In this document: piece after piece, positions 1 through 9,470 of the stretch | Numbering within the stretch: position 1 is the first letter of the stretch | Layout of the letters: every line of letters starts with the position of its first letter | Source of the DNA: UBA6522 sp965237785 | GTDB lineage: Bacteria; Pseudomonadota; Gammaproteobacteria; Steroidobacterales; Rariloculaceae | NCBI GenBank assembly: GCA_965237785.1 | Contig: OZ250159.1 | Location: forward strand, 248,001-312,000 | Length of the DNA stretch: 64,000 nt | Direction: 5' to 3' | The notes under the pieces: model-generated | Told to the model about the DNA's origin: nothing | Database searches by the model: none | The model's input: only the letters and a program-made list of their open reading frames with translations | Program-made: the position numbers and the translations under genes

Positions 1-70
1 TCCGTGTGGGGTGTACACTTCTACACCATGAGCCAGCCAGGCCCGAGGCAGTGACCAGGGACACGAGAAG

Positions 71-241
71 ATGAGTCCGGAACTTATTTCAATTCTTGGT
101 GTAGGCATCACGCTCGCTGCATTCTTGTGGAGCGTGCAGAAATCAGTGCATAGCGATATCGCCGACCTGCGCGAACGCATGGCTCGTCTGGAAGGCCTTC
201 TGGAAGGATTTACCAGGGCCAAAGGTTATTCTGAATCCTAG
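71..241 (+). CDS. Small membrane-anchored coiled-coil protein
   Basis: A 56-residue ORF starts at the ATG at 71, with a GAGAAG ribosome-binding-like stretch just before it. Residues 4-21 form one hydrophobic membrane segment. Residues 28-50 are charged and heptad-like (DLRERMARLEGLLEG), as in the common tiny one-helix proteins with a short cytoplasmic coiled coil. The function is unknown. It stands alone beside gene fossils, so it may be a remnant of the same eroded region. The call rests on composition and start context only. Confidence 0.5.
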   Translation: MSPELISILGVGITLAAFLWSVQKSVHSDIADLRERMARLEGLLEGFTRAKGYSES

Positions 242-402
242 CCCTTTCTCGGATTCCCTTGTCGCTGCCCGCACCGCCGTGCATGAGTACCTCTTCGACC
301 CGCTGACTGCCGGCGCATACATCGGACAACAAAATCGTGCAAGAATGCGGGCACACTAACCTGACAGGCAGGAGGGCCGAAAAATGTCCGATCTGATCAG
401 CA

Positions 403-743
403 GGCGGCGCCGCTCCCTATATCGCGGCGCGCCTTGACGACCAGGCTGTCCGCAATACGCCCGAGGTATTGGAGCGGGCACCGGAAGGCATCCTGCATTA
501 CATGAAGACACTTTATTACGGCACGGCTCAATCAGCGTCGCCGTATTCCCTGGCTGCGCTCCTCAAGCTGGTTGATTCATCTAAGGTAGTATTCGGCACT
601 GACTTGCCGATTTCGTCGCCGTCGTTAGTCTCACAGTCCGACACGGTGCTGCAAACTCTCCCGAACTAAGCCAGGAAGACATCGTACTAATCGAACGGGA
701 TAACGCCGCGCGCCTATTCCCGCGTCTTCGCCAAAATCAGTAA
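403..743 (+). pseudogene. Amidohydrolase family 2 C-terminal fossil
   Basis: Reading from 403 gives GGAAPYIAARLDDQAV, then a stretch ending VVFGTDLPI. These are hallmarks of the C-terminal third of amidohydrolase family 2 (ACMSD-like TIM barrels); the GTD aspartate is a metal/catalytic residue in that family. The frame breaks near 660, where a stop follows QTLPN. The terminal helix LSQEDIVLIERDNAARLF then continues in another frame to the TAA at 741-743. No N-terminal metal-binding HxH part is present. This is a truncated, frameshifted relic. Assignment to the superfamily is fairly safe; the substrate is unknown. Confidence 0.7.
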
Positions 744-761
744 AGTCCGGCGGTTAGTCGG

Positions 762-902
762 CTACTCGCTGCTACGCAACGCGCGTATTCGTGCCTGCAG
801 AGTCTGATACTCAGCCCGTTCGTGAGATGAAAGCTCATCCGCAAGAAGATTATTAAGTTCGTACGGATCCCCGGCAAGATCCAGCAAGCTACACGCAACC
901 CG
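762..902 (-). pseudogene. Type I sulfatase C-terminal fossil
   Basis: On the minus strand the last 46 codons read CSLLDLAGDPYELNNLLADE and so on to a TAG at 762-764. A segment of the form (L)YDL..DP.E..NL.. followed by a charged helix is the usual C-terminal end of alkaline-phosphatase-fold sulfatases. An in-frame stop lies just upstream, and the catalytic N-terminal domain is missing. A second sulfatase fossil, an N-terminal piece, lies at 18115-18327. Confidence 0.55.
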
Positions 903-1033
903 TAACGATCAGTCGTGAGTGGATCTGGTCAGCCGATGAAGTTGTCAAACCTTGGAGCTGCTTCAACCTGGGGCCGCGTGAGTCCGAACCTCCAGATATC
1001 GAAGAATTGAAACGGAGGTTGGGGGAACTCTAA
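902..1033 (+). other. Unrecognised open remnant
   Basis: An open stretch without a clear start reads EWIWSADEVVKPWSCFNLG and ends RRLGEL at a TAA. Residue use (Trp, Pro, paired Glu, a charged C-terminal helix) looks more like protein than random sequence, but I do not recognise a family. It probably belongs to the same fossil bed as the fragments to its left. Confidence 0.2.
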
Positions 1034-1136
1034 CTCGCGAAGCTTTTATTGAGGACACTCGCACCTGGTGCATAGCCGCTGGCGCATTAGCGAAAAAATA
1101 GGCACCCTCACCCCCGACCAGCTAAACCAACCCGAA

Positions 1137-1406
1137 TCAGGCCACGCGTCTGGCTTTCGCTGCTTTGTCCAAATCGTAAGTAGCCTGGAGATTCATCCAC
1201 AGTTTGGGTGATGTTCCCAGCGCATCCGAAAGGTCGAGTGCCGCAGCTGCCGTAATACCTCGCTTGCCTTTGATCAGTTCATTCAGCCGAGTTGTCGTCC
1301 AGCCGAGTTTCTCGGCCAGAGCAGCTTGTGTCACACCCGCAGGCTTCAGAAACTCCTCAAGCAGTATCTCGCCAGGATGGAATGGATTCTCTGGTTGCCT
1401 TGCCAT
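1137..1406 (-). CDS. higA: HigA-type antitoxin (XRE HTH)
   Basis: An 89-residue protein starting at the ATG at 1406 (MARQPENPFHPGEILLEEFL), with GGAAG about 9 bases upstream. An upstream in-frame ATG at 1445 would overlap higB by 26 bases and adds an unusual leader, so I prefer 1406. The protein is a lambda-repressor-like XRE domain (about residues 15-75, with the recognition helix near WTTTRLNELIKGKRG), typical of HigA. In this family the antitoxin binds HigB and represses its own promoter. It lies 13 bases downstream of higB, the toxin-first order usual for higBA. Confidence 0.9.
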   Translation of the reverse strand: MARQPENPFHPGEILLEEFLKPAGVTQAALAEKLGWTTTRLNELIKGKRGITAAAALDLSDALGTSPKLWMNLQATYDLDKAAKARRVA

Positions 1407-1419
1407 TGCACAACTTCCG

Positions 1420-1710
1420 TCAGAGGTAATCAACAATTTGGACATCTGAGGCGTTTCCGCCCTTCCATCTGAAGACCACTCTCCATTGATCGTTAATCCG
1501 GATTGAGTGGAATCCTTTCCAATCTCCCTTGAGGCCTTCCAAGCGGTTTCCTGGAGGTACTCGCAGATCCCTCAACTCAGCTGCATCATGCAGATAGAGC
1601 AGTTTTCGTCTGGCTGCACGACGAAGCTTGGGTGGAAACGCTCTCGTAGCTCTTGTCCGTTTGTCATCGAACAGATCCTCGGCCAAAGTATTTCCGAAGG
1701 TCTCAATCAC
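1420..1710 (-). CDS. higB: HigB-type mRNA interferase toxin
   Basis: A 96-residue RelE/ParE-fold protein. The conserved core LEGLKGDWKGFHSIRINDQW followed by RVVF is diagnostic of HigB, which cleaves mRNA on the ribosome. The start is a GTG at 1708-1710. The nearby ATG (1710-1712) is out of frame and hits a stop at once. The gene begins directly next to an inverted repeat likely to be the HigA operator, and higA follows in the same transcript. All expected core residues are present, so the pair may be active. Confidence 0.92.
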   Translation of the reverse strand: MIETFGNTLAEDLFDDKRTRATRAFPPKLRRAARRKLLYLHDAAELRDLRVPPGNRLEGLKGDWKGFHSIRINDQWRVVFRWKGGNASDVQIVDYL

Positions 1711-1711
1711 A

Positions 1712-1728
1712 TTCCGATATTATCGGAA
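1712..1728. promoter_or_regulatory. Inverted-repeat operator upstream of higBA
   Basis: TTCCGATA and TATCGGAA form a perfect 8-bp inverted repeat around a single central T, immediately upstream of the higB GTG. Autoregulated higBA promoters carry such palindromes for HigA binding. Binding here is inferred from position and symmetry. Confidence 0.5.
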
Positions 1729-1765
1729 GTCGATAATCTGTCAAGAGGACAGTCCACATATTTGA

Positions 1766-2773
1766 CGTGAGACGCGGTCACGCCATGATAGCGCAGCGTA
1801 CTGGTTCGTCCGTCTACAGGCGGAAAATCTCGACGACCACCAGTACGAGAAGTTCAAGTCATGGCTTACGTCCAACGAAGACAACGCAACGGAATTTGCA
1901 GCTGTCACCCATTTGTGGAACAGCATGGACGACATCGAGTCGGCGGATCGGATCGAGCATCTGGCGTTTGCGACGAACGAACGCAAGTGGAAGCAACCGA
2001 ACTCAAGGCGTCGAATCGGGACAGGCATGGTTGCCGTGCTTGCCCTCCTCTGCCTCCTTCCGATCGGTTTCTCACTGCTGAGCCGGGATAGTTTCCAGCC
2101 GCTGACGTATTCCACTGCCACGGGTGAGAACAGAACCGTTCTTCTGGACGACGGGAGCGTCGTTCATCTGAACACCCGTACAACTCTCCGCTGGCAATTC
2201 GACGAAGACATACGGCGTGTGGACCTCATCGAGGGTGAGGCATTGTTCGATGTGACTCCGGAAGCGGATCGGCCTTTTGTGGTTCACGCAGGGGCCGGGA
2301 TGGTTCGCGTCCTGGGCACGCGCTTCAATGTCCACCGTAAGAACGGTTCCGACGTCGTCGTGACGGTTCTTGAAGGTCGCGTCGAAGTAGCCGATGTGGA
2401 CGTGCATATAAGCGAGCCGAACTGGCAGAGAAGCCTGACTGCCAATCAAACAGTTCTGTATCGAGATGCAGGCCTGGCCTCCGAGGTGACAGAGACGGTA
2501 GCGGCCGAAACAATTGGCTGGCGCGACGGCGTCGTGATTATCGAGGATCGGACCCTGGTGGAAATCGTCGCGGAGTTGAATCGGTATTCCGAGCGGCGGA
2601 TCGTGATCCTCGATCCGTCGCTAAGCGACGTACGCGCGGGTGGCGTAGTCAGCGTCAGAGACATCCGCGCGGCTCTGGAGTTCTTCGAGAATAGTGGGGT
2701 ATTCAGGCTGATCGAGACGTCGGACAGCTTTCTGTTGACGACGACCTTAGCAACTGACGGGGGTGAAGCTTAG
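1766..2773 (+). CDS. FecR-family anti-sigma/sensor protein lacking a proper start
   Basis: The frame is open from 1766, directly after a TGA at 1763-1765, to 2773. It encodes a cytoplasmic FecR N-domain (AAYWFVRLQAENLDDHQYEK), one membrane segment (about residues 95-112), a periplasmic FecR domain (TGENRTVLLDDGSVVHLNT, RVLGTRFNV) and a C-terminal DUF4974/STN-like part. FecR proteins relay a signal from a TonB receptor to an ECF sigma factor. No ATG, GTG or TTG exists before the domain; the first possible start (TTG 1913) would remove the N-domain. No sigma gene lies upstream, where higBA sits instead. The 5' end was probably lost by rearrangement. The receptor gene follows after 33 bases. Confidence 0.85.
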   Translation, partial: RETRSRHDSAAYWFVRLQAENLDDHQYEKFKSWLTSNEDNATEFAAVTHLWNSMDDIESADRIEHLAFATNERKWKQPNSRRRIGTGMVAVLALLCLLPIGFSLLSRDSFQPLTYSTATGENRTVLLDDGSVVHLNTRTTLRWQFDEDIRRVDLIEGEALFDVTPEADRPFVVHAGAGMVRVLGTRFNVHRKNGSDVVVTVLEGRVEVADVDVHISEPNWQRSLTANQTVLYRDAGLASEVTETVAAETIGWRDGVVIIEDRTLVEIVAELNRYSERRIVILDPSLSDVRAGGVVSVRDIRAALEFFENSGVFRLIETSDSFLLTTTLATDGGEA

Positions 2774-2806
2774 GCGGGAGTGAGCAGTCTCGCTTCATAT
2801 TGAGAG

Positions 2807-5753
2807 TTGAACACAAGCAGGACAACGAAGCACGCAAGAATTGCCATGGCCAGGTTTACGCAAGTGGTCTGGTTCCCGCTGATTGTCGGATTTTACGGGG
2901 CGGCCGCGTTCGGCCAGGGTCCGAACAGCTCGCTCACGATTGATGTTCCTCAACAACCGCTGGCGGCCGCGTTGAACGCGCTCGCAGAGCAAAGCGAAAT
3001 GGAGATTCTCTACCTCTCGAAGGACGTCCAATCGCTCGAAACCAATGGAATTCAGGGCGAATACGATATCGAGCAGGCACTCGACCTGCTGCTCGCAGAC
3101 ACTACGCTGACCTATTCCATGGATGGAAATCGGCGAATCTCGGTACAGGCGGCATCGGAGCACGCCAATTCAGATATGGAGGAGTTCGAAATGAGTACTA
3201 CCAGTTCCAATCGGGTGGTTTTAGCTGCCGTGGCGTCCACGCTAACGGGTGGCGTGGTCGTCGGCGACGCGGTTGCACAGGAAGAGGGAGTTCTCGTGGC
3301 TCAAGCCGATACAGCCCCGACGAGCACAACGAGTTCCGCTCAGTCATTCACGTTGGAAGAAGTCGTCGTGACGGCCCGCAGGCGTGAAGAGAGCCTCCAG
3401 GACGTCCCTGTGGCGATTACCGTCCTCAACAGTGACTTTATCGCTCAAGCGGGGATTCTCGACCAGTTCGACCTGTTCGACGAGACACCCGGCATGTTTT
3501 ACAATCAGGCCCGGGATCGCAATGGCGCCCGTCCGGCGATCCGCGGAGTGTCCGTCCGGCAGAGCCAGAGTCTCCGCCTTCAAAAGGTCACCGCGTTTCT
3601 CGATGGTGCGCCGCTGTATGGAAACACGGGGTCACTGGCCTATGCCGACATCGAGCGCATCGAGGTGATGCGCGGGCCGCAGAGCAGCGCTTTTGGGCGA
3701 AGCACGTTCGCGGGCGCCATCAACTACGTATCCAAGGACCCCGGCGACGAGTTCAGCTCCGAGTTCAAGTTCGCGACTTCGGATCTGCATAGAAATGTGG
3801 CGGGTGTTTCTCTTAACGGTCCGATTACCGAGACTCTCGGCTTTACCGTCGACGCCTATTTCGATGAATTCGAGGGACCGGACGAACGGGTGTCCACGGA
3901 AGGGATCCGGCTGGGTAGCACGTCCTCGGACTACGTCACCGGCAAGCTGGTGTGGGCGCCCAACGACAGGTTCGAAGCAAAAGTTCGTTTGGTGAGTCTG
4001 AAGACCGATGACGGTCCACCCATGGAAGCATTCCTTTCCGAGGAGGCACGGGACGCCTGCATCGCTGCCAGTAACAACTCGACACTGCCCAATGGCGACC
4101 TTGTTTTTGCCGGCGAGTGGAACTGCGATGTCCGTTCGGCGACGCCCCCTGGAGGTGTGCCGCAGAATCTTCATCCGGAAGAATCGTTTGAGCCGGGAAC
4201 GCCCAGTTGTCGGCGATTACTACCTGGTCCAGAGTTACAGCGTGCTCGAACCGGGCGCTTTCCTCGAGCGCAGCCGGATTCAGGCGGAGTTCAATTACTC
4301 GACGGACGACGGCAGCATGCTGCAGGTCCTGACCTCGTATTCGGAGGATGACAGCCGGCGGTGGTTCGATGGGGACAGAAGCGGCGCGGTACCCGTTATC
4401 AGGAGGGGGATGATCTTCGGCGTGAACTCGATGGCCGACCCCAGGCAGGTCGAGGAAACCTACCTCGACGCCCGCTGGCTGTCACCGGATGACAGGTCGG
4501 TCCGCTGGATGGTCGGCGCTTCCCTGTACGAATTTACCCATAGCGTGGATGTCCACACTCAGCTGGCCGGCATCGTATTGGGTCTCGAGGACGAGGCCAA
4601 TGGCGGTCGACCCTTCATCCCCCGTAACAGGACGAATGACGACGCCACCAACGTTAGCATCTACGGCAACCTCACCTGGGATGTCACCGACACCACCACG
4701 CTCTCCTTCGAGGGACGATGGCAGGATGACGATGTCACGAGCCTGAGCGTCCTCGACGGCCGTACGTTCAACACCGTCACGGAATCGTTTCAACCGCGCC
4801 TTGCGTTCAATCACAGTCTGAACGACGACTGGTCTCTTTACGGCCAGTATGCGAGAGGCACCAACCCGGCCGGTGTCAATCTGGCCTTTCGGGTTCCGAT
4901 TCTGGCTGAGTCGCTCGCCGCCGCCCGAGCCGCTGGTTACATCACTTACGATGAGAACACGTTTGTGGCATTCACCGAAGAGCAGCTCACCAACTATGAA
5001 GTCGGGATCAAGGGTAGTACGCTGGACAATCGATTGCAGCTTTCGGGCGCTTTGTACCTGATGGAATACGAAGACGCCATTACACGCACCGTTTTCAACT
5101 GGAATGGCGCCTGGAACGATGGCTCCTTCGATCCACAGGGCAGGAGATTTGGTGCCCGGGATATTAGGACGTCTGCGACCTTTATCAACACTGGTGACCA
5201 GGAGCTGAAGGGCATCGAGCTCGAGGCTAACTATCAGGCCAACAACAATTGGAGCTTCAGGGGTATGCTGTGGCTGTCGGATAACAAGTACACGGACAGC
5301 TGCGATCAGGGCCCGGTCAACGACGGATTCCCGGCCGACTTCACCATAGCGGATGATGGCGTGCCGTTCGATTGTGCGCTGATAAGTGGGAACACGGTCT
5401 TGCGCCAACCCGAGCAGACTGCCAGCCTGTCGAGCACCTATCGCGCAGCGCTGGGCGGTGGCGGCTGGGCATGGATGGGGCGTTTTGGAATTCGGTATCA
5501 GGGCTCTACATTCAGGGACGAGAGCAACATCATGAAGCTGCCGGCCACCGAAGACATCAATGCCTCCCTTACGTTCTTCAACGAGAATTGGGAGCTGATC
5601 CTGTTCGGCAATAACCTGACCGACGAGAATACGCCCCAGGACATTTGGGTCGACGAGGATGCCAATATCTCTCCGTTAGAGGATGTACAGAACTACGTGC
5701 TCAATTTGCGACTTCCCAGGGAGGTCGGATTCAGACTCAACTATCAGTTTTGA
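2807..5753 (+). CDS. TonB-dependent outer-membrane receptor with STN domain, frameshifted
   Basis: A FecA-like receptor of about 980 residues. It has a signal sequence, an STN domain (LTIDVPQQPLAAALNALAEQ and following), a TonB box and plug start (EEVVVTARRREESLQDVPVA), the plug motif IERIEVMRGPQS, and a 22-strand-type barrel ending REVGFRLNYQF. The STN domain implies signalling through the adjacent FecR. One extra base in the CCC at 4202-4204 shifts the frame. Removing one C joins ESFEPGTP directly to VVGDYYLVQSYS. This is either a real one-base lesion or an assembly error. The start is uncertain: TTG 2807 or ATG 2846 (MARFTQVVWFPL). The substrate is unknown. Confidence 0.9.
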
Positions 5754-5786
5754 AGTAGCCACTACTCGTCGTTGGGAAGTGTGGGG

Positions 5787-6839
5787 ATGACAAAATCGTC
5801 TTGTTGTTTGTTGGTAGCAGCCGGGCTCGCCGCCACGGCCTACGGGCACCATTCGAGAAACTGGCATTTTGACACCGATGTCGAGATCACCATCGAAGGG
5901 GTCGTCAAGGAATACCAGTTCGTCAATCCTCACTCGCGCTTGTTCGTGGACGTTCTCGATGACAATGGCAATACCGTGACCTGGAATTGCGATCTCATCA
6001 ATGCCGCGGCTGCAACTCGATACGGTTGGACGAAAGAGCTGTTTCAGCCGGGACAGCACATCGTCATCACCGCCAATCCCCCAAGACGTAACGAGAACGA
6101 ATGTTTCTACCTTTCTGGGCTTTTTCAGGACGGCAGCCGTATAGCACGAGTCGAGCGTTTCCTGGAACAAGCCCCCGACGATCGCCGGGCTCCGGAGGAA
6201 CAGGCGAGCAGGGCCACCGGCGGCCCTTCCGGTCTCAGTCGCAACTGGGGAGCGGTCATAAGGGAGAATACCGGTGGCGGCGGCGGTCCACCGGATCCGG
6301 GCGAGCCCAATCGCCGCGCAGCGATACTTTCCGACGCAGGGCGCCACGCACTCGAAGCTTACGATCCGGTTACGGATGACCCAAGTTTGCAGTGCAAGCC
6401 CATCAGCATCGCGCGTTTATGGGGCCACGGTAGTCCCATGCAGATTCGCAAGGAAGAAGATGTCGTGCTGATTCATCACGAGTTCATGGACACGCGGCGA
6501 ACCGTGCATCTGGACCGGAGCGAGCACCCCCAGGACCTCGCCTACAGTGCGCTGGGACATTCCATCGGCTGGTATGAAGGAAGCACGCTCGTGATCGATA
6601 CCGTTGGCTATGAGGCGGGCGTGCTCTACCAGTTTCCGGGGCTGCCCCACAGCAACCGATTGCATACGGTGGAGCGTCTGACCCCGAGCGACGACGGTCA
6701 GGTCATCGAGGTGTCCTGGGTAGCCGACGATTCGGAATACTTCACCGATTCCGTGAGCGGAAATCTTCGCCGGGGCATGACAACCGATCCCCTCGAAGAA
6801 TATGACTGTGTTCACCCGGACAGCCCCAGCGAAGGCTGA
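5787..6839 (+). CDS. Secreted two-domain DUF6152-like/C-domain protein, copy 1
   Basis: 350 residues from the ATG at 5787, with GGAAG 8 bases upstream. A signal peptide ends TAYG, followed at once by His21-His22-Ser. The N-domain carries the invariant NPH (His49) and ends near residue 125. The C-domain (about 180-350) has DPSLQCKP, RTVHLD, the core GHSIGWYEGSTLVIDT, an ERL..DG segment and a terminal DC Cys, so two Cys likely form a disulfide. The N-domain resembles what I know as DUF6152; the function is unknown. It sits directly after the TonB receptor and may share its transcript. In the C-domain core, the usual W-E-G-D is Y-E-G-S here. Confidence 0.8.
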   Translation: MTKSSCCLLVAAGLAATAYGHHSRNWHFDTDVEITIEGVVKEYQFVNPHSRLFVDVLDDNGNTVTWNCDLINAAAATRYGWTKELFQPGQHIVITANPPRRNENECFYLSGLFQDGSRIARVERFLEQAPDDRRAPEEQASRATGGPSGLSRNWGAVIRENTGGGGGPPDPGEPNRRAAILSDAGRHALEAYDPVTDDPSLQCKPISIARLWGHGSPMQIRKEEDVVLIHHEFMDTRRTVHLDRSEHPQDLAYSALGHSIGWYEGSTLVIDTVGYEAGVLYQFPGLPHSNRLHTVERLTPSDDGQVIEVSWVADDSEYFTDSVSGNLRRGMTTDPLEEYDCVHPDSPSEG

Positions 6840-6865
6840 ACCAGGATGATCATTCCGGTTCCCAT

Positions 6866-6916
6866 GGGTCCGGGGTCCGGGGTCCCGGGTTCGGGGTTCT
6901 GGATCCGGGGTCCGGG
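6866..6916 (+). repeat. G-rich tandem repeat with G-quadruplex potential
   Basis: The gap between two paralogues holds six to seven runs of 3-4 G spaced by 3-5 bases (units such as GGGGTCC and GGGTTC). This fits the G3+N1-7 quadruplex pattern on the + strand. It lies 40-90 bases before the next start codon. It may be a decayed minisatellite or a structural element that affects transcript 5' ends. Confidence 0.6.
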
Positions 6917-6956
6917 ATGACGACCGGCGCGTGAAAGACGCCGAGCGGAGGGAACG

Positions 6957-8057
6957 ATGAAGAAAATTTTGCTGGGATTTCCGGCAGCGCTTTGGGTGGT
7001 CGCCTGGCCGTTGCAGGCTCATCACTCTTATGCGGCATTCTTTCACACGGATGAGCGGATCCGGATAGAGGGCGTGGTCGAGGAGTTCCTGGCCCAAAAC
7101 CCCCATGGCTATATCGTTCTCAATGTGGTCAATGAGAACGGCGAGTCGCAGCAGTGGCGAGCCGAGATGCCGGGCTGGGTCGGCCTGCGCCGTGGCCGAG
7201 GATGGCTGGCCGATGATCTCAAACACGGCGATCGCGTCGCGATCGTCGGGGCGCCTGCGCGTTTCGACGACGCAACGCTCATTCGGGCCGACGATATCGT
7301 GATGCCGGACGGCTGGACACGGCACTTGTTCAACGACCCGGCAACGGGCAAGATTCGCTCGCCAACGCCTCCCGCCGGGCTGGTTGCCGAATCCAGCGAC
7401 ACGCCCGAGACCCCGACGACCGTCGACCTGGCTCTCGGGACCGGCGGGGAATGGCCAGGACTGGATATCGTCTGGCAGCCAAACACCGGATCGTCCCATG
7501 ATCCGCTGGATATTCCGGCCCCGCGGATGAACTTCAGAGACGCGCCCTTGACGGAAGCAGGGAGTGCGGCATGGGAGAATCGCCTGCCCGAAGACGACCC
7601 GGGACTGCGTTGCGAGAAACCCACCCTGACGGTCTCGATGAACAGTCCGACGCCCATACAGATTACCCCGGATGGCGATCACCTGACGGTGCGCACCGAA
7701 CACTGGGATGCCGTGCGGACGGTCCATATGGATGGTCGCGCGCCCCCGCCCGGAACGCCGCACACGATCAACGGGTTCTCGGTGGGTCGATACGTCGGCG
7801 GCGAACTGGTTGTCGAGACGAGCCACATCGCCGCCGGATTCGCACTGAGAGTGGGTGGCCCGCCACACAGCGATGCGCTTCGTGTCACGGAACGCTACCG
7901 GGTCGTGGAAGAAGGGCCACGCCTCGAGGTGCTTTTCACCGTGGAGGATCCGGTGACCTTTATGGAGCCGGTAAGCTGGCAGCGATACTTCCGGCCCGCA
8001 GCCATGCAGAGGATGCAGACGTACGATTGCCAGCCCTCACCCGGGCCGCAGAATTAA
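6957..8057 (+). CDS. Secreted two-domain DUF6152-like/C-domain protein, copy 2
   Basis: 366 residues. The signal peptide ends LQA, then His22-His23-Ser. The N-domain has QNPHGY, RRGRGWLADDLKHGD and the strand VAIVGAPARFD. A Pro/Thr-rich linker (about 135-190) leads to the C-domain: DPGLRCEKP, RTVHMDG, the core GFSVGRYVGGELVVETS and a terminal YDC. The core has drifted (RYVGGE for R/KWEGD). Purifying selection may be weaker here, or the motif may be more flexible than thought. The ribosome-binding site GGAGGGAACG lies just upstream of the ATG. A sulfotransferase-like gene follows after 19 bases, so they are probably co-transcribed. Confidence 0.8.
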   Translation: MKKILLGFPAALWVVAWPLQAHHSYAAFFHTDERIRIEGVVEEFLAQNPHGYIVLNVVNENGESQQWRAEMPGWVGLRRGRGWLADDLKHGDRVAIVGAPARFDDATLIRADDIVMPDGWTRHLFNDPATGKIRSPTPPAGLVAESSDTPETPTTVDLALGTGGEWPGLDIVWQPNTGSSHDPLDIPAPRMNFRDAPLTEAGSAAWENRLPEDDPGLRCEKPTLTVSMNSPTPIQITPDGDHLTVRTEHWDAVRTVHMDGRAPPPGTPHTINGFSVGRYVGGELVVETSHIAAGFALRVGGPPHSDALRVTERYRVVEEGPRLEVLFTVEDPVTFMEPVSWQRYFRPAAMQRMQTYDCQPSPGPQN

Positions 8058-8076
8058 ACCGGTTTGAGAAAACGAT

Positions 8077-9459
8077 ATGACTCGAATAAAAGTTCGATTG
8101 GCCCTATTGGCATGGGCGTTCATGGCCGGGATGATTTCCGCGGCCTCTCACGCGTTCCCCACGGTCTACCCGACGGGCACGACGATCTACGACCCGGACC
8201 GGGCCTGGAACGGGTACACGGTCTATCGGACCCCCGACGACAGGGGGGTCGTGCTGATCGACATGAACGGCAACATCGTCAGGCGCTGGACCGACATCGT
8301 GGGCCTGGGCAGGCTCTTGCCGGGCGGGCACATCGTGGGGGTGGCGCCTGAGGATTCTCCCGACGGAAATGATGGGGCCGAGCTCGTTCAGAAGGACTGG
8401 GACGGCAATGTCGTCTGGAGCTTCAATAAAACGGAGCAGATGGAAACGGAAGACGGGAGGACCGTCTGGTCCGCGCGGTTACATCACGACTGGCAGCGCG
8501 AGAGTCTGCCCGCGGGCTACTACGCCCCCGAAAGCAGCCTCGCTATCACGGGTGGCAGGACACTCATTCTGGCGCACAGGAATGTATCGGTGCCGGAAAT
8601 CAGCGGCAGGCTTCTCCGCGACGACCTCATTCTCGAGGCGTCCTGGGACGGCGAGGTGCTCTGGGACTGGCTCGCCAGCGATCATGTCGACGAGATGGGT
8701 TTTTCCGAGGCAGCTCGCGACGCGATTCGCGCCCAGAGGGACGCTCCCACCCAGAGCTTCGACTGGCTGCACATCAACGCTGCAACCTACCTTGGGCCCA
8801 ACCGCTGGTACGACGAAGGCGATGAGCGCTTTCATCCGGACAACGTGATCTTCTCCAGCCGCCACGCCAATATCGTCGGCATCATCGCCCGCAGCGGCGA
8901 GATCGTCTGGCGGATGGGCCCCGACTTTCGGGAGACCGAGGCGCTACGGGCGATCGGCCAGATCATCGGGCAACACCATCCGCACATCATCCCGAAGGGT
9001 CTTCCCGGCGCGGGAAATGTGATGGTATTCGACAACGGCGGCGCGGCCGGTTACGGCGAACCGACTCAGGTTGCCCCGGACGGCCGAAGCATTGTCGAGA
9101 GGCGCAGCTCGAGGGTGCTCGAGATCGACCCGGTAACCATGGAGACGGTCTGGGAGTACTCGATTTCCGGTCATGGGAGCTTTCGATTTTTCAGTTGGAA
9201 CGTGAGCGCGGCGCAACGCCTGCCCAACGGCAATACACTGATCACCGAAGGTGCGCCCGGGCGTGCCTTCGAGGTCACGGTCGATGGCGAGATCGTGTGG
9301 GAATACATCAACCCTTTCTTCTACGAATCCGATGAGACGCGGCAAAACATCTATCGTGCCTTCCGCGTTCCGTATGCCTGGGTCCCGCAGCTGGATCAAC
9401 CGGAGGAGCGAGCCGTCGTGCCGCCGCACCCAAGCGAGTTTCGCATCGAGCCACAATGA
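8077..9459 (+). CDS. Arylsulfotransferase (ASST)-like periplasmic beta-propeller
   Basis: 460 residues with a signal peptide (LALLAWAFMAGMISAASHA). Repeated blades follow the pattern VLIDMNGNIVRRW, DWDGNVVWSF, ASWDGEVLWDW, SGEIVWRMG and TVDGEIVWEYINP. This blade signature and the HHDWQRE, HINAATYL and QHHPHIIPKG histidine motifs place it in the ASST superfamily, whose characterised members transfer sulfate between phenols through a His intermediate. I cannot say which His is catalytic here, and many family members have no proven activity. It is flanked on both sides by DUF6152-like paralogues in a tight same-strand run. A second relative lies at 30691-32277. Confidence 0.8.
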   Translation: MTRIKVRLALLAWAFMAGMISAASHAFPTVYPTGTTIYDPDRAWNGYTVYRTPDDRGVVLIDMNGNIVRRWTDIVGLGRLLPGGHIVGVAPEDSPDGNDGAELVQKDWDGNVVWSFNKTEQMETEDGRTVWSARLHHDWQRESLPAGYYAPESSLAITGGRTLILAHRNVSVPEISGRLLRDDLILEASWDGEVLWDWLASDHVDEMGFSEAARDAIRAQRDAPTQSFDWLHINAATYLGPNRWYDEGDERFHPDNVIFSSRHANIVGIIARSGEIVWRMGPDFRETEALRAIGQIIGQHHPHIIPKGLPGAGNVMVFDNGGAAGYGEPTQVAPDGRSIVERRSSRVLEIDPVTMETVWEYSISGHGSFRFFSWNVSAAQRLPNGNTLITEGAPGRAFEVTVDGEIVWEYINPFFYESDETRQNIYRAFRVPYAWVPQLDQPEERAVVPPHPSEFRIEPQ

Positions 9460-9470
9460 GGATACAAGCC

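Noticed and set aside
4482..5408. Long minus-strand ORFs opposite the TonB receptor and other large genes
   Set aside because: They lie fully antisense to strongly supported coding regions and show Arg/Ala/Pro-rich composition typical of shadow frames.
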